64,000 nucleotides of DNA from Archangium violaceum Cb vi76. Its GTDB lineage: Bacteria > Myxococcota > Myxococcia > Myxococcales > Myxococcaceae. The position numbers and the translations under genes are program-made. The notes under the pieces are model-generated. The model did not search any database. It saw only the letters and a program-made list of their open reading frames with translations, and was not told where the DNA came from. Positions 1 through 12,628 of the stretch are shown piece after piece (positions within the stretch are counted from its first letter, which is position 1; every line of letters begins with the position of its first letter). The stretch covers positions 1 to 64,000 of the forward strand of contig NZ_JPMI01000232.1 of NCBI RefSeq assembly GCF_000733295.1. Direction: 5' to 3'.

Positions 1-9
1 ATCCGAGCC

Positions 10-106
10 CGTTCTTCCAACCCGTGGCCCTCGGTGTGGACAGGGGATTCAACCCGGGACCCTGGCACCCTCACCCCGTCCCTCTCCCGAGGGGAGAGGG
101 GAAATT
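10..106. repeat. Composite REP-like repeat, right half
   Basis: A hairpin of the form CCCTCTCCC-GAG-GGGAGAGGG preceded by ACCCTCACCCCGT lies at about 67-102, directly behind the stop codon of the minus-strand acyl-CoA dehydrogenase. The bases to its left, from the CGTTCTTCCAA at 10, align with those at about 16972-17023, so this is a second copy of the composite element at 16926-17061. Its left half would lie outside the window. It may act as a 3' hairpin; that role is inferred. Confidence 0.7.
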
Positions 107-146
107 GTCGCGGACCTACCTGGAGGGGTAGCGCCTCACCGTCTTC

Positions 147-1952
<1,806 letters not shown>

Positions 1953-2002
1953 GGGGCGTGTGTTATCCCATGGCCGGAGAATTGCTTGGAGTTTGTCGAG
2001 CC

Positions 2003-2815
2003 ATGAATCTCCGGACGTTTCCTCCCCAGGTCGAGCAGCTCGCGCGCCAGTGGCGCGGTGAGGTCCTGACATCGTCGACCTGGACCCAGGTGGGAGACGT
2101 CATCGAGCACTTCGAGTCCGAGCCGTTCTTCGTGCGTTCTTCGGAGGGAGAGACCGGGCTCGCCAAGCCGGGCACCGTGGAGCCTCCGGTTCATCAGCTT
2201 CCGAGGGCCGCGCACGAGAAGATCGCATCGGATCTCGCGTTCGACCTGGGGCTCCCCGTACCACCTGTCCTCCTGTGGTCGCGCTCCGGAGCGGGGCCGA
2301 AGCAGCAGCGGTATGCGTCCATCTCCGCGCTGGCCTTCCCGAGAGCCAACCCCTGGGCGATGGCCGCCAGGCTGTCTTCACGCCTCCTCCCCCGGCTGGC
2401 GGCCGTGGCTTCCGCGATGGCCGTCTTCGACTCCTGGGTGGCGAACGCGGATCGGCAGAACGATGGCAACCTGCTGGTGAGTGAGGATGACTCCGTCAGT
2501 CCTCCGGTGCTGCGGGTGGCATACCTGGATTTCGCCAACTCGCTCGCGTACCGCTGGGGAAAGGGGGAGCGGTGGTGGAAGTGGGAGGAGGGGGTTGCCT
2601 GCTACCCGGACGGAGTGCCGTGGGATGTGCGGAGCATGGCGTTGGCCATCGGCGAGATTGAACGGTTCCCGCCCGCGACGCTGCGTGAAATCGTGAATAG
2701 AATTCCTGGTAGCTTCCTGTCGGAGCAGCATCGGACCGCCATCCGCGAGGGACTGTCGTACCGTCAGTCCAGGATTCGCGGCATCATGGCCAGCATGTAC
2801 CCGGGTATCCCATGA
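2003..2815 (+). CDS. HipA-like (HipA_2 type) protein kinase
   Basis: A protein of about 270 residues with a HipA/PI4K-like kinase core. The catalytic segment reads [17 protein letters not shown] (catalytic Asp, then the Asn of the loop), followed by YLDFANSL as the metal-binding Asp motif. An N-terminal stretch with [20 protein letters not shown] probably holds the ATP-contacting lysine. HipA kinases phosphorylate protein targets such as a tRNA synthetase; this compact subgroup lacks the HipA N-terminal subdomain and no HipB-like repressor is present. The stop overlaps the start of the next gene (ATGA), so the two are translationally coupled. Third-position GC is lower than in neighbouring genes, which may point to transfer. 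The ATG at 2003 is chosen; in-frame starts at 1958 and 1970 are possible. Confidence 0.75.
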   Translation: MNLRTFPPQVEQLARQWRGEVLTSSTWTQVGDVIEHFESEPFFVRSSEGETGLAKPGTVEPPVHQLPRAAHEKIASDLAFDLGLPVPPVLLWSRSGAGPKQQRYASISALAFPRANPWAMAARLSSRLLPRLAAVASAMAVFDSWVANADRQNDGNLLVSEDDSVSPPVLRVAYLDFANSLAYRWGKGERWWKWEEGVACYPDGVPWDVRSMALAIGEIERFPPATLREIVNRIPGSFLSEQHRTAIREGLSYRQSRIRGIMASMYPGIP

Positions 2816-3372
2816 GCCTGGACAAGGTGTGGCTCTCGTTCGTCGATTACCGTCCCGACCCGGCTACTCCGGAGAAGGACCGGATTGCCCTGGGGTGCAT
2901 CCTCGAGGCTCGCGCGAGAAGGAGCGGACTGTTCTCCCTCGCGGGTCGTGTGTCACTGACCGAGCCCGAGCTCATGATTATGGACCGTATCGGTCGAGAG
3001 ACACTCGTCCATCCCGCGGACTTCTTGAGGCAACAACTTCGAGAGGTTCTCGATCGGGCTGGGGGGGCCCTGTCTTTCGAGCAGGGGGGCGCATTGCGCC
3101 AGCTGTCTCAGGTGCATCGCTGGTCGCTCTACGTGATGCCTCCCCGGTTGATCCGTATCGAACGCCACCTCTCGCAGAACAACACGCAGGCGCTCTATTC
3201 AGCCACCGGGCAACTCTTCATCGCGCGCATGCTGGGGCGGGATGTATCGCTGGACAGGACGCTGCGAGCGAAGCAGATCATCCCGGAGGATTGGCGCGCC
3301 CAGGTTCCCCCTGCCTGGCAGATTGCTCAAAGCTCACTCTCGGCTCCCATGGAACCGCGAGCACAGCGTTGA
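2812..3372 (+). CDS. DUF3037-like partner of the HipA-like kinase
   Basis: A 186-residue protein without signal peptide or membrane segment, coupled to the kinase through a 4-base ATGA overlap. Its beginning, VWLSFVDYRPDPATPEKDRI followed by ALGCILEA, resembles the DUF3037 opening (a Tyr-x-Arg-Pro-Asp-Pro segment followed by a strand with Gly). DUF3037 proteins are known to sit beside HipA-like kinases in many bacteria, which supports the assignment more than the weak sequence likeness does. The rest is helical and basic and has no catalytic motif I recognise. Function unknown; it could be a regulator or antitoxin-like partner of the kinase (inference). Confidence 0.6.
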   Translation: MSLDKVWLSFVDYRPDPATPEKDRIALGCILEARARRSGLFSLAGRVSLTEPELMIMDRIGRETLVHPADFLRQQLREVLDRAGGALSFEQGGALRQLSQVHRWSLYVMPPRLIRIERHLSQNNTQALYSATGQLFIARMLGRDVSLDRTLRAKQIIPEDWRAQVPPAWQIAQSSLSAPMEPRAQR

Positions 3373-3382
3373 TGCACGCACC

Positions 3383-5392
3383 TCACCAGCGATGTGACAG
3401 GCCCGCTCCCGCGTACACCGACAGTGGCGGCGCTGGCTCGAAGTAGCGCCCCCGGCTCGCGTTCACCCGCACGTTGTCGCTGTAGCGCGCCGACAGCAGG
3501 TTCTGGATGCCCAGGAACGGGCTCACCTCGAACACCCCCATCGTGAAGCGGTGGCCTACCCTCGCATTCACCACCCAGGACGTGTGCTCGCGTACCGTGT
3601 TCGCGTCGTCCGCGTACAGCCCTCCCGCGCTGAACACCTCCACCGCCGCCCGCGCCCCGCTCGCGTGCTGGTACACCGCCTCCGCGCTCACCTGGTTCGC
3701 CGGTATCCCCGGCACCTGCTTGCCCCTCAGCTGCTGACCCTGTGACACGTAGTCCCGGAACGTCGCCTGCAACGCGTTGTAGGCCGCCCTCACCCTCAAC
3801 TCCTCCGTCACCTTCGCCTCCAGCGCCACCTCCGCCCCCATGTGCCTCGAGCGCCCCGTGTTGCGGAAGTACGCTCGCGCCCGCTCGTCCTCGAAGCGCA
3901 CCAGCCCGTCTTGTATCCACACCGCGAACAGCGCCACGTCGTAACGCAGCCGGCCCCACAGCAACCCCCGCGCCCCCAGCTCCACCCCGTTCGAGCGCTG
4001 GGGCTTCAAGTCCCTCGACAACCCGCCGCCCGTCCCCGCGGGCACCGCCAGCTCCGTCGTCGTCGGCGCCTCGAAGGACTGCGTGGCGCTCGCGAACACC
4101 GACACCTCCGCCCTCGGCGCCCAGATGAGCCCCAGCCGCCCCGTGGGCTGCTGGAACGTCCGCGCCCCCGTCCCGTCCCCGTCCTCCTTCAGGAAGTCGT
4201 CCACCGTGTAGCGCGACACGTCGTACCGCGCCCCCGCCACCAGCGTCAGGCGCTCGCGCAGCTCCCACTCCTCCTGAGCGAAGACGCCCAGCCCCAGCAC
4301 ACCCTCGTCCTGGTCCAGCTGCAACACGTTGCCCGGCTGGCCTTCCGTGTTGTCGAAGTTCTTCCGCCGGTCCGCCTGTGACTGCACCTCCGCCCCCACC
4401 GTGAAGCGGCTGCGCAGCCCGAGCAGCGGCGCCCGGTTCCCGTAGCGCACCGACACCCCGTTGAACGCCCGGTCGAACGCCACCACCGTCTGCGGCAGCG
4501 CGTTCTGGAAGCGCCGCAACGCCAGGAAGCCACTCGCCTCCACCTCGTGCGCCTCGCCCAGACGGCGGCGGTACGTCAGCCCCAGCCGCCCCTGCCGCAC
4601 CGACTCGCCCGCCCGGTATTGCGCGTTGAGCGGCGAGGCCTGTTGGGGGTCATCCTCCACCTCCGCCCGCGTCAGCCCTCCCGCGTCCCCCGCCTCCGGC
4701 GCGTCCACCAGCGACAGCACCGCCTTCCATTCCGAGCTCTCGTCCGGCGTCCAGCCCACCTTCCCGTTCAGCAGCACCTGCTCCGTGCCCGACAGGCTCC
4801 GCCACCCCTGCTGCGCCAGCCGAGACGCGCCCACCATCCACCGCACCTCCCCGCTCTTCCCCCCGCCCTTCACGTTCAGCTTCCACAGCCCGTTGTCCCC
4901 GTTCACCGTGCGCGCCTCCACGAAGGGCCGATCCGGGCCTTCCTCCGTGGTGATGCTCACCACGCCCCCCGCCGCGTTCCCGTACAGCGACGAGGCCAGT
5001 CCCCGCAGCACCTCCACGCGCTCCGCCGAGCCCATGTCCAGGCTGTCCACGTTGCTCTGCCCGTCCGGCAGCGTCTCCGGAAAGCCGTCCACCCGCACCG
5101 TGATGCCCCGGATGCCGAACGCCGAGCGCGCGCCGAATCCCCGGATGGACAGCCGCAGGTCCTGCGCGGCGTTGTTGCGGCTCTGTGTCACCAGCCCCGG
5201 CACCCCCACCAGCGACTCGTGGAGGCCCAGCGTGGCACGGCCCTCCTGGAGGTCCTCCCGCTCCACCACGCTCACCGCCGCCGGTGTGCGGCTCAGCGGC
5301 GTGGGGACTCGCGGCGCCACCACCGTCGTCTCCCCGGGGGCCGTCTGGGCCAGGGCGGCCGAGAGCACTGCGCAGGGGACCAGCCAGGACAT
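3383..5392 (-). CDS. TonB-dependent outer-membrane receptor
   Basis: A 669-residue outer-membrane transporter. A cleavable signal sequence (about residues 1-15, ending near ALAQ) precedes a TonB-box-like stretch (ETTVVAP), then a plug domain with LRLSIRGFGARSAFGIRG and VEVLRGLASSLYGNAAGGVV, then a long beta-barrel ending in LSHRW, the expected terminal aromatic residue. The plug wording is close to the FecA/YncD (PqqU) type, so a small organic or ferric chelate is a plausible ligand, but this is a guess. It starts 4 bp after the stop of the DUF427 gene and is probably co-transcribed with it. TonB/ExbBD must be encoded elsewhere. Confidence 0.92.
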   Translation of the reverse strand: MSWLVPCAVLSAALAQTAPGETTVVAPRVPTPLSRTPAAVSVVEREDLQEGRATLGLHESLVGVPGLVTQSRNNAAQDLRLSIRGFGARSAFGIRGITVRVDGFPETLPDGQSNVDSLDMGSAERVEVLRGLASSLYGNAAGGVVSITTEEGPDRPFVEARTVNGDNGLWKLNVKGGGKSGEVRWMVGASRLAQQGWRSLSGTEQVLLNGKVGWTPDESSEWKAVLSLVDAPEAGDAGGLTRAEVEDDPQQASPLNAQYRAGESVRQGRLGLTYRRRLGEAHEVEASGFLALRRFQNALPQTVVAFDRAFNGVSVRYGNRAPLLGLRSRFTVGAEVQSQADRRKNFDNTEGQPGNVLQLDQDEGVLGLGVFAQEEWELRERLTLVAGARYDVSRYTVDDFLKEDGDGTGARTFQQPTGRLGLIWAPRAEVSVFASATQSFEAPTTTELAVPAGTGGGLSRDLKPQRSNGVELGARGLLWGRLRYDVALFAVWIQDGLVRFEDERARAYFRNTGRSRHMGAEVALEAKVTEELRVRAAYNALQATFRDYVSQGQQLRGKQVPGIPANQVSAEAVYQHASGARAAVEVFSAGGLYADDANTVREHTSWVVNARVGHRFTMGVFEVSPFLGIQNLLSARYSDNVRVNASRGRYFEPAPPLSVYAGAGLSHRW

Positions 5393-5396
5393 GTCG

Positions 5397-5681
5397 TTAT
5401 CTCTCCACCTGCACGCCCTTCCAGAAGGCGATGTGTCCCCGGATGTTGTGCGCCGCGTCCTTCGGCTCCGGGTAGTACCAGGCCGCGTCCTTGTTCACCT
5501 TCCCGTCTACCTCCACGTCGTAGTAGCTCGCCACCCCCTTCCACGGGCACGTGGTGTGCGTCGTGCTGTCCTTCAGCACCGCTCGATTCACCGCCTCCCG
5601 CGGAAAGTAGATGTTGCCCTCCACCACCTCGTAGGTGTTGCTCTCGGCAATCACCGCTCCGTTCCACATCGCCCTGGCCAT
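5397..5681 (-). CDS. DUF427 domain protein
   Basis: A compact 94-residue cytoplasmic protein that is essentially one DUF427 domain: MARAMWNGAVIAESNTYEVV, then NIYFPREAV, TTHTTCPWKGVASYYDV and AAWYYPEPKDAAHNIRGHIAF. These are the family's conserved aromatic, Cys-Pro-Trp-Lys-Gly and Tyr-Pro-Glu-Pro motifs. The family is widespread and its biochemical role is unknown. The ATG at 5681 is preceded by a CGAGGAGAC Shine-Dalgarno; the open frame to 5990 is not coding-like. First gene of a likely two-gene operon with the TonB receptor, divergent from the histidine kinase gene. Confidence 0.9.
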   Translation of the reverse strand: MARAMWNGAVIAESNTYEVVEGNIYFPREAVNRAVLKDSTTHTTCPWKGVASYYDVEVDGKVNKDAAWYYPEPKDAAHNIRGHIAFWKGVQVER

Positions 5682-5907
5682 GGTCGTCTCCTCGTGTCGG
5701 CCTTCCCCGCATCTGTGCCTCGCGCCCGTCCGCGACGCCATGTGCGGTGGGCTCCAGGGGGAGCGGGCAGGTGAGTGCTTCACACCCGGTCCCCCCCGGG
5801 AGGCCATCCCCGTCGAGGGAGTGTCCGCTGGTGGAAAGGCGGTAGGGTGGGGATGGGGTGGGGTACTCCGGGCTGTTCCGGCCCTGTTAACGTCCCACGT
5901 CCCTTTC

Positions 5908-8150
<2,243 letters not shown>

Positions 8151-8154
<4 letters not shown>

Positions 8155-8600
8155 GTGACGACACCCTCGGACGCCCCATCGAAATCCTCCTGGTGGAGGA
8201 CAACCCCGGCGACGTCCGCCTGACCATCGAGGCCCTCAAGGAGGGCAAGGTCCGCAACCGCCTCTCCGTCGCGCGTGACGGCGTGGAGGCGCTGGCCTTC
8301 CTGCGCCGCGAGGGCCCCCATGCCAACGCGACGCGGCCGGATCTCATCCTGTTGGACCTGAACCTGCCCAAGAAGGACGGGCGCGAGGTGCTGGCGGAGA
8401 TCAAGGACGACTCGCGTCTGCGCCGCATCCCCGTGGTGGTGCTGACCACGTCCAAGGCGGAGGAGGACATCCTGCGCACGTATGACCTGCACGCCAACTG
8501 CTACATCACCAAGCCGGTGGACCTGGAGCAGTTCATCTCGGTGGTGCGCTCCATCGACGACTTCTGGCTGTCGGTGGTGCGGCTGCCCTCGCTGGAGTGA
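8151..8600 (+). CDS. Rcp1-like single-domain response regulator
   Basis: A 149-residue stand-alone receiver domain. The acidic pocket is in [10 protein letters not shown], the phospho-acceptor Asp is residue 69 in [13 protein letters not shown], the Thr switch is in [12 protein letters not shown], and the conserved Lys is in CYITKPVDL. The C-terminal extension ([19 protein letters not shown]) is typical of Rcp1/CheY-like partners of phytochrome-class kinases and may form the dimer interface. There is no output domain, so it probably passes phosphate on or acts by protein contact. Its start codon overlaps the kinase stop, and the next kinase starts 8 bp after its own stop, giving a tight three-gene signalling operon. 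Confidence 0.95.
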
Positions 8601-8607
8601 GGCCGGC

Positions 8608-9744
8608 ATGAGCATGGACGACGTGAAGGCCTTGCGGCTGCTGTTGGTGGAGGACAACCCCGGGGACGCCCGGCTCCTGCAGGAGGAGCTGAAGGAGGTG
8701 ACGTCCGTCCGCTTCGAGGTGCACCACGTGACGCGCATGGCCGAGGCGCTCGCGGTGGTGGAGGAGCCGGGGCTGGACGTGGTGCTGCTCGACCTGTCCC
8801 TGCCGGACGGGCACGGGCTGTCCAACATCGAGCGGATGCAGCAGGCGGCGCCGGCGCTGCCCCTGGTGGTGCTCACCGGCACGGATGACGAGCAACTGGC
8901 CATGCGGGCGATGCACGCGGGCGCCCAGGACTACCTGGTGAAGGGCCAGGCCACGGGGCCGCTGTTGGTGCGCGCGCTGCGCTACGCCATCGAGCGCAAG
9001 CGCTCCGAGGAGGGCCTCAAGCGCGAGGAGGCCGCGCGGCAGACGGCGCTCTTCCGCGAGCAGTTCCTGGGGATTCTGGGGCATGACCTGCGCAACCCGC
9101 TGCAGGCCATCTCCGGCAACGCGGCGCTGCTGCTGCGCTACGGCGGCCTGTCCGAGCCCCAGCGCAAGGCCCTCAACCGCATCTCCATCTCCTCGGACCG
9201 GATGGCGCGGATGATCTCCGACATCCTGGACTTCACCCGCACGCGGCTGGGCGGCGGCTACACGCTGCAGCGCACGTGGATGAACGTGCACGAGGTGCTG
9301 AAGCAGGTGGTGGAGGAGCTGGAGGTGGCGCATCCGCAGAAGCAATTCGAGCTGAGCGTGTCCGGCACGGGCTGGGGTGAGTGGGACGCGGACCGCATCG
9401 CCCAGGCGGCGTCCAACCTGGTGGGAAACGCGGTGCAATACTCGCCGGAGGGCAGCGCGGTGCGCGTGGTGGCGCGCGACGAGGGCGAGGGCGTGCGGGT
9501 GGAGATCCACAACCAGGGCACGCCCATTCCGGCCGAGCGCCTGCCGCACATCTTCGACCCCTTCGTGCGCGGGCAGCAGGGCTCGCGCTCGAGCCCTCGC
9601 ACGGGACTGGGGCTGGGGCTCTACATCACGCATGAAATCGTGAAGGCGCACGGGGGCACGTTGCAGGTGCGCTCCACGGAGGCGGAGGGCACGTGCTTCT
9701 GGCTGAAGCTGCCGCGCCATACACCCCCCGCCACGAAGAGCTGA
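8608..9744 (+). CDS. Hybrid receiver-histidine kinase
   Basis: A 378-residue protein with the receiver at the front: [10 protein letters not shown] and phospho-acceptor D62 in VVLLDLSLPDGHG, then Lys in DYLVKGQA. A short linker helix leads to HisKA with H159 in LGILGHDLRNPLQAI and an ATPase domain with N box NLVGNAVQYS, an atypical G1 segment EIHNQGTPI (no Asp-x-Gly-x-Gly), F box IFDPFVRG and G2 TGLGLGLYI. HNQG in place of DNG is seen in a fraction of active kinases, so loss of activity should not be assumed. The order receiver-then-kinase suggests the kinase output is gated by phosphorylation from the preceding kinase. Confidence 0.92.
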   Translation: MSMDDVKALRLLLVEDNPGDARLLQEELKEVTSVRFEVHHVTRMAEALAVVEEPGLDVVLLDLSLPDGHGLSNIERMQQAAPALPLVVLTGTDDEQLAMRAMHAGAQDYLVKGQATGPLLVRALRYAIERKRSEEGLKREEAARQTALFREQFLGILGHDLRNPLQAISGNAALLLRYGGLSEPQRKALNRISISSDRMARMISDILDFTRTRLGGGYTLQRTWMNVHEVLKQVVEELEVAHPQKQFELSVSGTGWGEWDADRIAQAASNLVGNAVQYSPEGSAVRVVARDEGEGVRVEIHNQGTPIPAERLPHIFDPFVRGQQGSRSSPRTGLGLGLYITHEIVKAHGGTLQVRSTEAEGTCFWLKLPRHTPPATKS

Positions 9745-9747
9745 ACG

Positions 9748-9768
9748 CCCTCTCCCCCTGGGAGAGGG
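9748..9768. repeat. REP-like hairpin behind hybrid kinase gene
   Basis: A near-perfect inverted repeat CCCTCTCCC-CCT-GGGAGAGGG begins 4 bases after the stop codon of the hybrid kinase. It matches the hairpin core of the copies at 67, 16926, 17024 and 63217 but lacks the flanking GGTGAGGGT part. It has no T-run, so any termination would not be of the classical intrinsic type. Confidence 0.7.
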
Positions 9769-9860
9769 CTCCCGCTCGAACCCCCGAGCCTTCCCCACCG
9801 ACCGTGCATGCCCAACGTGATGGCAAGTGGCTGGCGGTACGCGAGGAGGCGCGGAGAGGG

Positions 9861-10496
9861 ATGTCGGAGATAGAGACGCCGCAGGATGGGGCGCTGGAGC
9901 CGAGGGCGTACACGCTGCGGGCGAGACAGGGCCCGGTGGACACGTTGCTGTACGAGTCCCTGGGAGCGAAGGAAGGGGCGCTGCTGGCGGGTGGAGTGGG
10001 GGGAGGTTTCGACACACCGGCGCTCGGGCTCTACCCGCGGCTGGGCGAGGAGCTGCTGCGGCATCACATGTCCACGCTGCGGTTGAAGTACCGGCACTCG
10101 ACGGACCTGACGGAGTCGGTGCACGACGTGCTCGCCGGGGTGGAGTTCCTGGTGGGGCGGGGGCTGGAGCGGGTGGCGCTGGTGGGGCACTCGTTTGGCG
10201 GGGCGGTGATGATCGACGCCGGGGCGCAGTCTCCCTGGGTGACGACGGTGGTGGGGCTGGCGCCGCAGAGCTACGGGACGGAGGCGGTGTCACAACTGTC
10301 GCCGCGCTCGCTGCTGCTGGTGCATGGCCTGTCGGACGCGGTGCTGCCCCCGAGCTGCTCGCTGAGCATCCACGAGCGGGCGAGGGGACGGAAGGAGCTG
10401 GAGCTCATCCCGGGAGCGGGCCACCTCCTGGACGAGGCCGCCGAGCGCGTCTTCACGAAGGTCCGCGACTGGCTCCTCCAGGAACTGCGCGCCTGA
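9861..10496 (+). CDS. Alpha/beta hydrolase, dienelactone-hydrolase-like
   Basis: A soluble 211-residue alpha/beta hydrolase. The nucleophile elbow is VALVGHSFGGAVM (Ser in G-H-S-F-G), the acid is probably the Asp of LLLVHGLSDAVLPP, and the His is in PGAGHLLDEA, so the catalytic triad is complete and in order. The length fits the small KANL3/Tex30-like or dienelactone-hydrolase-like group. The ATG at 9861 is preceded by GGAGAGGG; the longer frame from 9693 overlaps the kinase gene and the REP hairpin and is unlikely. The substrate cannot be told. Confidence 0.85.
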   Translation: MSEIETPQDGALEPRAYTLRARQGPVDTLLYESLGAKEGALLAGGVGGGFDTPALGLYPRLGEELLRHHMSTLRLKYRHSTDLTESVHDVLAGVEFLVGRGLERVALVGHSFGGAVMIDAGAQSPWVTTVVGLAPQSYGTEAVSQLSPRSLLLVHGLSDAVLPPSCSLSIHERARGRKELELIPGAGHLLDEAAERVFTKVRDWLLQELRA

Positions 10497-10604
10497 GCGG
10501 TGAGGGCGGCATGGAGACCGAGCGGGCGGGCGGGCCCTCACGCGTGTCTCTGCCCCACGCGCTCCAGGGGCGGCCCTAGCTTGAGCGGAAAGGAGGTCGC
10601 TCGA

Positions 10605-10763
10605 ATGGCATTCCTCGTTGGGTTCATCGTGTTCTTCCTCGTCATCGCGCTCACCCTCATCCTGGGAGGCATCAGCAGGGTGGGGGACAAACGTGTGGAA
10701 CGGGAGGGTCGGGCCACCGAGGGCCAGAGGCCCCCCTCGGACCGGGAAGCCCACGGTTACTGA
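10605..10763 (+). CDS. Small single-span membrane protein
   Basis: A 52-residue protein consisting of one hydrophobic helix (about residues 2-22, LVGFIVFFLVIALTLILGG) and a charged tail. Support for translation is strong: the Shine-Dalgarno AAGGAGGT lies at the ideal distance from the ATG. No family is recognised. Its stop overlaps the 3' end of the convergent FRG gene by 7 bases. It could be a small regulator of a membrane complex or simply a conserved orphan. Confidence 0.7.
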   Translation: MAFLVGFIVFFLVIALTLILGGISRVGDKRVEREGRATEGQRPPSDREAHGY

Positions 10764-11602
10764 GCGCCGTCCGGGGCGCCGGGAGGACGCGGGTTGTAGT
10801 AGCGCCGCAACCAGCGGGACAGGCCGTCCAGGCCGGGGAAGAGCACACGCTCGGTGATGTTGGCCTGGTCGAGCTTGTCCCGCACCTCCTGCTTGAGGTG
10901 CGCGGGGACGATGAGCCGGCGCACGCCGCGCTTCTGTTTCTCGAGGAAGGTGTCCAGGCGCGCCGACGCATCGTTCATCACCGAGAAGAGGGCGAACTGG
11001 TTGACGATGCGCTCGTCGAGCGAGGGCGGCTCGAAGAAGAGGACGAAGGGATGGCGGGTGAGCCGGTCGAAGGTGGCGAGGTCCCCGGCCACCGAGGCGA
11101 GCATCTCGGCGCTGAAGACGTCCGCGCCCTCTTCCTGGAGCTGGGCCTTGAGGGGACGGGGCAGCAGCCGGTTCGTCTCCCGGTAGTCCACGCTCCACAC
11201 CACGCCGTCCACGTCGTACAGCTCTGGATCCTCGGAGAGGAAATGGAGCGCGACGTAGGGGCTGAAGGTCCAGTCGAGCAGGCGGGTGGGCAGGCCGTGG
11301 TGCTGGGCGAGCGATAGCCAATCCCAGAGTGAGTCGCAGGGGTTGGAGGTGCCGCGCGCGTACTTGCGGAAGGCGCGCAGCATGACGTGTTCCTGGCGGG
11401 AGTAGTTGCCTCCGCGACGGTTGAGGCTGGTGGCCAGGTCATGGCGCGAGTCCGGCATGCCGCGGAAGGCGAGCGTGGGACGGAAGCGCCGGAGGTTCTC
11501 GTTCCACGAGCCCTCGAAGAGCGCGTCCTGCAACTCCACCCAGTTCTTCACCCGGTGTTCCAACACGAACGGGAAGATGGGCAGCCCGGGGCTCGCTGGC
11601 AC
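10757..11602 (-). CDS. FRG domain protein
   Basis: A soluble protein of up to 281 residues with the FRG domain. The name-giving motif appears as LAFRGMPDSRHDLATSL (about residues 45-60), and the family's second hallmark as QHHGLPTRLLDWTFSPYVAL (about residues 100-120). The Arg, His, Asp and Trp of these motifs are intact. FRG domains occur alone or in suspected toxin and anti-phage loci; the biochemical activity is not established. Here it stands alone between a small membrane protein and a divergent oxygenase, without an obvious antitoxin. An internal start is possible because the first 20 residues are weakly conserved-looking. Confidence 0.85.
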   Translation of the reverse strand: MPASPGLPIFPFVLEHRVKNWVELQDALFEGSWNENLRRFRPTLAFRGMPDSRHDLATSLNRRGGNYSRQEHVMLRAFRKYARGTSNPCDSLWDWLSLAQHHGLPTRLLDWTFSPYVALHFLSEDPELYDVDGVVWSVDYRETNRLLPRPLKAQLQEEGADVFSAEMLASVAGDLATFDRLTRHPFVLFFEPPSLDERIVNQFALFSVMNDASARLDTFLEKQKRGVRRLIVPAHLKQEVRDKLDQANITERVLFPGLDGLSRWLRRYYNPRPPGAPDGAQ

Positions 11603-11681
11603 GTGGACCCGTGGGACGGTGCGGGCTCCTGGATTGTTCCTGGCAACAGGTGCATCCTCGCCCCGCGTGTCCGCTCACTCC

Positions 11682-12587
11682 ATGCTCATCGATAGACTCC
11701 TGGGAGACATTCCCCGCTCCACCTTCCTCCAGGAGCACTACCAGAAACAGCCCCTGGCGAAGCCCTCCACCGCGGCGCACCTGCGGGAGCTGGCGACCTG
11801 GGCCACCGTCGATCGCCTCGTCGAGACGACCTCGTGCGACCTGCTGCTGGTGCGCGACGGCAAGCTGTGGCCCGGTGCCCGGCCGAAGACGGCCGCCGAG
11901 GCCCGCGCGCTCTTCAAGGAGGGATACTCGCTGGCCCTGCGCAACCCGGACCGGTACGACGCTGGCCTGGCGGAGCTGGGGCGCACCCTCTCCGCCGAGC
12001 TGCAGGGCACCGTCAACCTCCAGGTCTATTGCACGCCCGCGGGCCACGGCAGCTTCGGCTGGCATTGCGACCCGGAGGAGGTCTTCATCTTCCAGACGTC
12101 CGGGGCCAAGCGCTACCTGCTGCGCCAGAACACGCTCAACCCCACGCCTCTGCACGAGACGCTCAAGGACGAGATGAACCCCTCGCGTGAGCGCACGCCC
12201 ATCCAGGAGTGCCGGTTGGAAGCGGGGGACTGGCTCTACATTCCCGGAGGCTTCTGGCACGAGGTGACGGCGCCGGACCAGGAGGCCATCTCCATCTCGG
12301 TGGGGCTCATGCCTCCCACGGGCATCGACGTGCTGGACTACGTCCGCACGCACCTGCTGCGCTCGCCGGCGTGGCAGAAGCGGCTGCCAATGCTCGGACA
12401 CGCCTCTCCGTTGTCGGACCCGGAGAAGATGGAGGCGTACCGCGCCCTCTTCCAGGAGCTCGGCGGCGAGCTGAATCGGATGCTGGACGACCCGCGCTTC
12501 GTGCTCCGCTTCATGGCCGCCGCCGCCACCGCCGGCCTGCGCTCGTCGGTGCTGCGCGAAGGGTCCTCGCGCGACCCGGAGAAGTGA
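11682..12587 (+). CDS. JmjC-like cupin oxygenase (cupin_4 family)
   Basis: A 301-residue Fe(II)/2-oxoglutarate-dependent oxygenase of the cupin_4 (ribosomal oxygenase-like) family. The iron triad is visible: His and Asp in FGWHCDPEEVF and the distal His in YIPGGFWHEVTAP; the double-stranded beta-helix runs about residues 95-215, followed by a helical C-terminal region for dimerisation. Relatives such as YcfD hydroxylate ribosomal proteins, but the substrate here cannot be told. The ATG at 11682 is chosen because homology begins there; the open frame extends upstream across the FRG gene start. Divergent from the FRG gene with about 80 bp between starts. Confidence 0.85.
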   Translation: MLIDRLLGDIPRSTFLQEHYQKQPLAKPSTAAHLRELATWATVDRLVETTSCDLLLVRDGKLWPGARPKTAAEARALFKEGYSLALRNPDRYDAGLAELGRTLSAELQGTVNLQVYCTPAGHGSFGWHCDPEEVFIFQTSGAKRYLLRQNTLNPTPLHETLKDEMNPSRERTPIQECRLEAGDWLYIPGGFWHEVTAPDQEAISISVGLMPPTGIDVLDYVRTHLLRSPAWQKRLPMLGHASPLSDPEKMEAYRALFQELGGELNRMLDDPRFVLRFMAAAATAGLRSSVLREGSSRDPEK

Positions 12588-12628
12588 GCCGGAGCCCACC
12601 TGCTCCATGGGCCTCCGCTACGGGCTCA
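12585..12628. terminator. Possible shared convergent terminator
   Basis: Nested inverted repeats (TGAGCC with GGGCTCA; GGAGCCCA with TGGGCCTCC) span the two convergent stop codons at 12587 and 12618. The stem is GC-rich and lacks a T-run on either strand, so it is only a candidate for bidirectional termination. Confidence 0.4.

Noticed and set aside
11596-11611. TGGCAC on the plus strand at 11596 as a sigma-54 promoter
   Set aside because: The dinucleotide at the -12 position is CG, not GC, and the site lies inside the FRG gene start region.
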